A stretch of DNA of 55,693 nt from positions 1-55,693 of the forward strand of contig CANIVF010000024.1 in NCBI GenBank assembly GCA_947470895.1, in the 5' to 3' direction. Below, one piece after another: positions 53,497 through 55,693 of this stretch (position 1 is the first letter of the stretch; every line of letters begins with the position of its first letter). The DNA is from Bacteroidota bacterium (GTDB lineage: Bacteria > Bacteroidota > Bacteroidia > Cytophagales > Cyclobacteriaceae). Below the pieces are notes generated by a model. The model did not search any database and was not told the origin of the DNA. It saw only the letters and a program-made list of their open reading frames with translations. A program made the translations under genes and the position numbers.

Positions 53497-54768
53497 TCAT
53501 TGCTTATTTAGTTCGTCAAACTTTGCTTTCATTGTCGGATTGCCGTGAGTTAGTTTTTTAATCGTTAAGTCCTCCGTCTTGTCATTTGCAAGCCTTAAAT
53601 TATTTTCAGACGATAACAAAGCAAGTTTAGTTTTTTCTAATTCCTTTATTGTTTTATCAATTCCGTCTATCGCTTCCTTAAATTTTCGACTTGCCAAATC
53701 ATAATTCTTTGCAAACCCTTCTTTAAACTTGTTCATTTTCTCTTCAAAATCAGTAATGTCAATATTTTGACTTCTTACTAATGCAAGTTCTGATTTATAT
53801 CGCATAGAGTTCATAGCTGCATTGCGAAGTAGTGTGATAATAGGGATAAAAAACTGAGGACGCACAACATACATTTTACTGAATTTGTGTGATACGTCCA
53901 CAATACCTGAATTATAAAATTCACTTTCTGTTTCTAAAAGCGAAACAAGAACAGCATACTCGCATTTTTTCTCTATTCGGTCTTTGTCAAGTTCCTTTAA
54001 AAAGTCTTCGTTCTTTTTTTTGGAAGTTGTTTCGTCACCCTCATTTTTCATTTCAAACATTATTGAAATGATTTCATTTCCTGCTTCGTCAAGTTCTCTA
54101 TAAATAAAGTCTCCTTTACTACCCGATTTTGAGTCGTTGTCTTTTTCAAAATATGCTTTTTGAAAGGCTGTCGCACGGAGTTTATTAAATTCAATTTCAC
54201 AATGTTGTTCAAGTGTTTCGCCTAACATTTTAGTGGAAAGTTTTAACTTCATATCTTTCACACGAACAATTTCATCGTCTTTATATTTGATTATTGCATC
54301 TTTATTTTGCAATTCTGTTGAAAATTGTTGCTTCAAAGAACTTTCAAGATTTTGTTTTTCTAATTCTTTTGTTCTTAAATCATGTGACAAATTGTCCCGT
54401 TCTTTCTCAACCTTTTGCACGGCCTCATTCACAGCAAGTTTTTTCTCCACTTCAACGTTGTCAATTTTTGCTTTTAGTTGAGTTATTTCAGCCTCTTTTT
54501 TGTTTAGTTTTTCAGATAATGTTAAATCACTTTGTGCTTTTAATTCTGTTAGCTCTTTATCTTTTTTTGCCAGTTGTTCTTGGAATGAATTTCTGACACT
54601 TGCTTCTGCTAATTTTACAGCACTTTCTTTTTCTTTATCTGCAAGGTTTAGTCTATTTTGTAATTCTTCTTCAAATTGATGGTCACGAACTTGTTTTAAA
54701 ATGTGGGCAAATCCTGCTTCGTCTACTTTGAATGCTTTTTTACAATTTGGGCAAATAATTTCGTTCAT
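53497..54768 (-). CDS. DUF2130 family protein (nuclease-like, coiled coil)
   Basis: A 423-aa cytoplasmic protein. It opens with a zinc-ribbon-like half, [10 protein letters not shown]; then a long coiled coil (about 35-165) rich in lysine and glutamate; then the DUF2130 core (about 170-340) with DFIYREL and [10 protein letters not shown], whose D ... E-x-K arrangement resembles a PD-(D/E)xK nuclease; and a second coiled coil to the end. The function is not established; homologues are scattered and often mobile. AT-rich codon use differs from upstream genes. It is next to the attC-like element on its 3' side and a group II intron relic on its 5' side. Confidence 0.82.
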   Translation of the reverse strand: MNEIICPNCKKAFKVDEAGFAHILKQVRDHQFEEELQNRLNLADKEKESAVKLAEASVRNSFQEQLAKKDKELTELKAQSDLTLSEKLNKKEAEITQLKAKIDNVEVEKKLAVNEAVQKVEKERDNLSHDLRTKELEKQNLESSLKQQFSTELQNKDAIIKYKDDEIVRVKDMKLKLSTKMLGETLEQHCEIEFNKLRATAFQKAYFEKDNDSKSGSKGDFIYRELDEAGNEIISIMFEMKNEGDETTSKKKNEDFLKELDKDRIEKKCEYAVLVSLLETESEFYNSGIVDVSHKFSKMYVVRPQFFIPIITLLRNAAMNSMRYKSELALVRSQNIDITDFEEKMNKFKEGFAKNYDLASRKFKEAIDGIDKTIKELEKTKLALLSSENNLRLANDKTEDLTIKKLTHGNPTMKAKFDELNKQ

Positions 54769-54832
54769 GTCTTTTTGTTTTCTTGGGTAGTCAATGCTTT
54801 CTTACTATGAAAAAGTATCTCCACAACTTAAT

Positions 54833-54917
54833 GAACCGCTGTATACGAGACTCGTATGTACAGTGGTGTGAGAGCCTCACCTCGTCAGATACAACTGACG
54901 AGGCGGGCTACTCGATT
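54833..54917 (+). mobile_element. 3' relic of a group II intron (domains V and VI)
   Basis: Domain V: ACCGCTGTA (54835-54843) pairs with TACAGTGGT (54859-54867), including the G-U wobble expected at the catalytic CGC triad; a 2-nt bulge TG (54857-54858); then TACGA/TCGTA closing a GAC loop. Domain VI: GAG-AGCC (54870-54876) pairs with GGCT-CTC (54906-54913) with an unpaired A at 54910, the branch point; CCTCGTCAG/CTGACGAGG forms its upper stem. The intron would end near 54916. No reverse transcriptase or domains I-IV precede it, so it is a fragment. Confidence 0.8.
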
Positions 54918-55355
54918 ATCGGCTGTTTTTCTGTCATGTTTAGTTTGTGCTTTAACAATTGATTCTGAAGGTAAAAGTTTCCAAATTATTAAGTACAGAA
55001 AAACACCAATTAATCCAAAAAAGGAAAGCACAATAAAAAGGATTCGAACTAAAAAAACTGGAATATTATAACGTTTGTTAACCGCATAACATACCCCTCC
55101 GATATATTTCTTTTGTGATGACCTTTCAAGTTGCTTAATGTTTTCAATTGCTTCATTTGCTGAAATAAACTTTAATGATTTGTACCATTTAACAAAATAA
55201 TAAATGGCAAATGATAAAAAGATAAACGAAACAATTAGCGAAACTCCCATGCTTTGAAATATTACTGCCACTGCAACGCATACTATTCCAATTCCCAAAC
55301 TTGATTTAATCGGAAAGTTTATTTTAATTATTTCCACCAGCCGTTCCTTTTTCAT
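54885..55355 (-). CDS. PspC-domain membrane protein with an altered C-terminus
   Basis: A 156-aa protein: a basic amphipathic start (KKERLVEIIKINFPIK), two hydrophobic helices (about 18-60), a charged linker, and a PspC domain (about 84-132) with GGVCYAVNKRYNIPVFLVRILF and FLYLIIWKLLP. The last ten codons (about VARLVSCI) lie inside the group II intron relic, so the native tail was replaced by intron sequence. Its start overlaps the upstream small membrane gene by 32 nt. Compare the short PspC gene at 27351. The role is probably membrane stress. Confidence 0.75.
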   Translation of the reverse strand: MKKERLVEIIKINFPIKSSLGIGIVCVAVAVIFQSMGVSLIVSFIFLSFAIYYFVKWYKSLKFISANEAIENIKQLERSSQKKYIGGVCYAVNKRYNIPVFLVRILFIVLSFFGLIGVFLYLIIWKLLPSESIVKAQTKHDRKTADNRVARLVSCI

Positions 55356-55527
55356 TATTTACTTTAACATTCCAAACAAACCAATCTTTGATTTTAATTG
55401 AAAATTTACTCGAATCTTTTTTCAATTCTCCATTGATAAAATTCTTTCCTGCGAAACGAATAATTCTATAAGAAATATAAAATAAAAATGAAATTATTAG
55501 AATTGGGCCTATTGCTTCCATTGTCAT
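55324..55527 (-). CDS. Small membrane protein upstream of the PspC-domain gene
   Basis: A 67-aa protein: MTMEAIGPILIISFLFYISYRI is a membrane helix, followed by a basic, soluble tail (KKDSSKFSIKIKDWFVWNVKV). I recognise no family. The frame is open further upstream, but the ATG at 55527 (or 55521) puts the helix at the N-terminus. It overlaps the PspC gene by 32 nt and is probably translated with it. Confidence 0.5.
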   Translation of the reverse strand: MTMEAIGPILIISFLFYISYRIIRFAGKNFINGELKKDSSKFSIKIKDWFVWNVKVNNEKGTAGGNN

Positions 55528-55600
55528 AACTATCCGAAAGTTCTCTTTATAAAAGTAGCGGAAAAAGTTTAAACCTTTGAGGTGTCTAAATCTTAAAAGA

Positions 55601-55693
55601 ATGAGCCTCTTCCGCAGAAGCAAAAATAATAATAAACCAGTAATCCGGCAGGTAATTGATTTAGTGCCACCCCACCTACTGAGGTCATCAGTA
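55601..55693 (+). CDS. Partial N-terminus of a probable transposase (window edge)
   Basis: An ATG at 55601 opens a frame that runs off the window (31 codons): SLFRRSKNNNKPVIRQVID and LVPPHLLRSS. The K-P-V-I-x-Q-x-I-D-L-x-P pattern resembles the start of IS4-family transposases with a DUF4372-like head. The matching left end of the element would lie between about 55528 and 55600, but I could not pick out an inverted repeat without the other end. The call is tentative. Confidence 0.4.
   Translation, partial: MSLFRRSKNNNKPVIRQVIDLVPPHLLRSSV

Noticed and set aside
1-55693. CRISPR arrays, rRNA or tRNA genes
   Set aside because: No regularly spaced repeats of 25-40 bases, no rRNA-like stretches and no cloverleaf with a T-arm consensus were seen in the intergenic gaps. 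A tRNAscan run would be the proper test.

Overview
This 55.7 kb window looks like chromosomal DNA of a gliding-type Bacteroidota bacterium, probably order Cytophagales. The grounds are a fused lpxC-fabZ gene, a PglZ-domain response regulator of the PorX type, a protein ending in the T9SS type B (gliding-motility) C-terminal domain, DUF1573, DUF4296 and SusC-like beta-barrel families, many short lipoproteins, and a recurring TAnnTTTG box (the Bacteroidota -7 element) 10-120 bp upstream of starts. I saw no rRNA, tRNA or CRISPR array. Genus-level placement is not possible from reading alone.

Layout. 0.2-9.5 kb: DUF1573 protein, yggS with a DUF423 membrane protein, GH3-like adenylating enzyme and LysE exporter, a reduced Bat-type operon (DUF58, BatD-like, VWA), DUF4296 lipoprotein and mutS2. 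9.6-15.5 kb: lipocalin-like lipoprotein, then lipid A genes on the minus strand (lpxD; lpxC-fabZ, lpxA, ABC ATPase overlapping by 4 nt each) and an HD phosphohydrolase. 15.5-18.7 kb: porX-tsaE-ald, all overlapping. 18.7-25.2 kb: valS, an RsmF-type rRNA methyltransferase, fumarylacetoacetase and pdhB. 25.4-39.2 kb: an OmpA/TPR lipoprotein with its own promoter and terminator, PspC peptide, ebfC-glycosyltransferase pair, hisS-hutH-T9SS cargo operon, a tiny basic protein, phosphoesterase, DEAD-box helicase, patatin, UspA and a double FKBP.

39.3-47.7 kb is a plus-strand block of secreted catabolic genes: a sortilin-like BNR propeller protein, an agmatinase-family enzyme, two paralogous amidohydrolases of the D-aminoacylase family and a Gfo/Idh/MocA oxidoreductase. 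47.7-53.2 kb holds a small lipoprotein, a TonB-type outer membrane protein, a Tat-type dienelactone hydrolase, DoxX and GNAT genes.

The last 2.4 kb (53.3-55.7 kb) is different. It is AT-rich and mosaic: a DUF2130 gene next to a possible attC-like intergenic element, a precise 3' relic of a group II intron (domains V and VI with the bulged branch-point A) cutting into the tail of a PspC-domain gene, and the first 31 codons of what looks like a transposase running off the edge. This accessory edge, and the paired amidohydrolases lacking the usual HxH metal motif, are the most unusual parts of the window.
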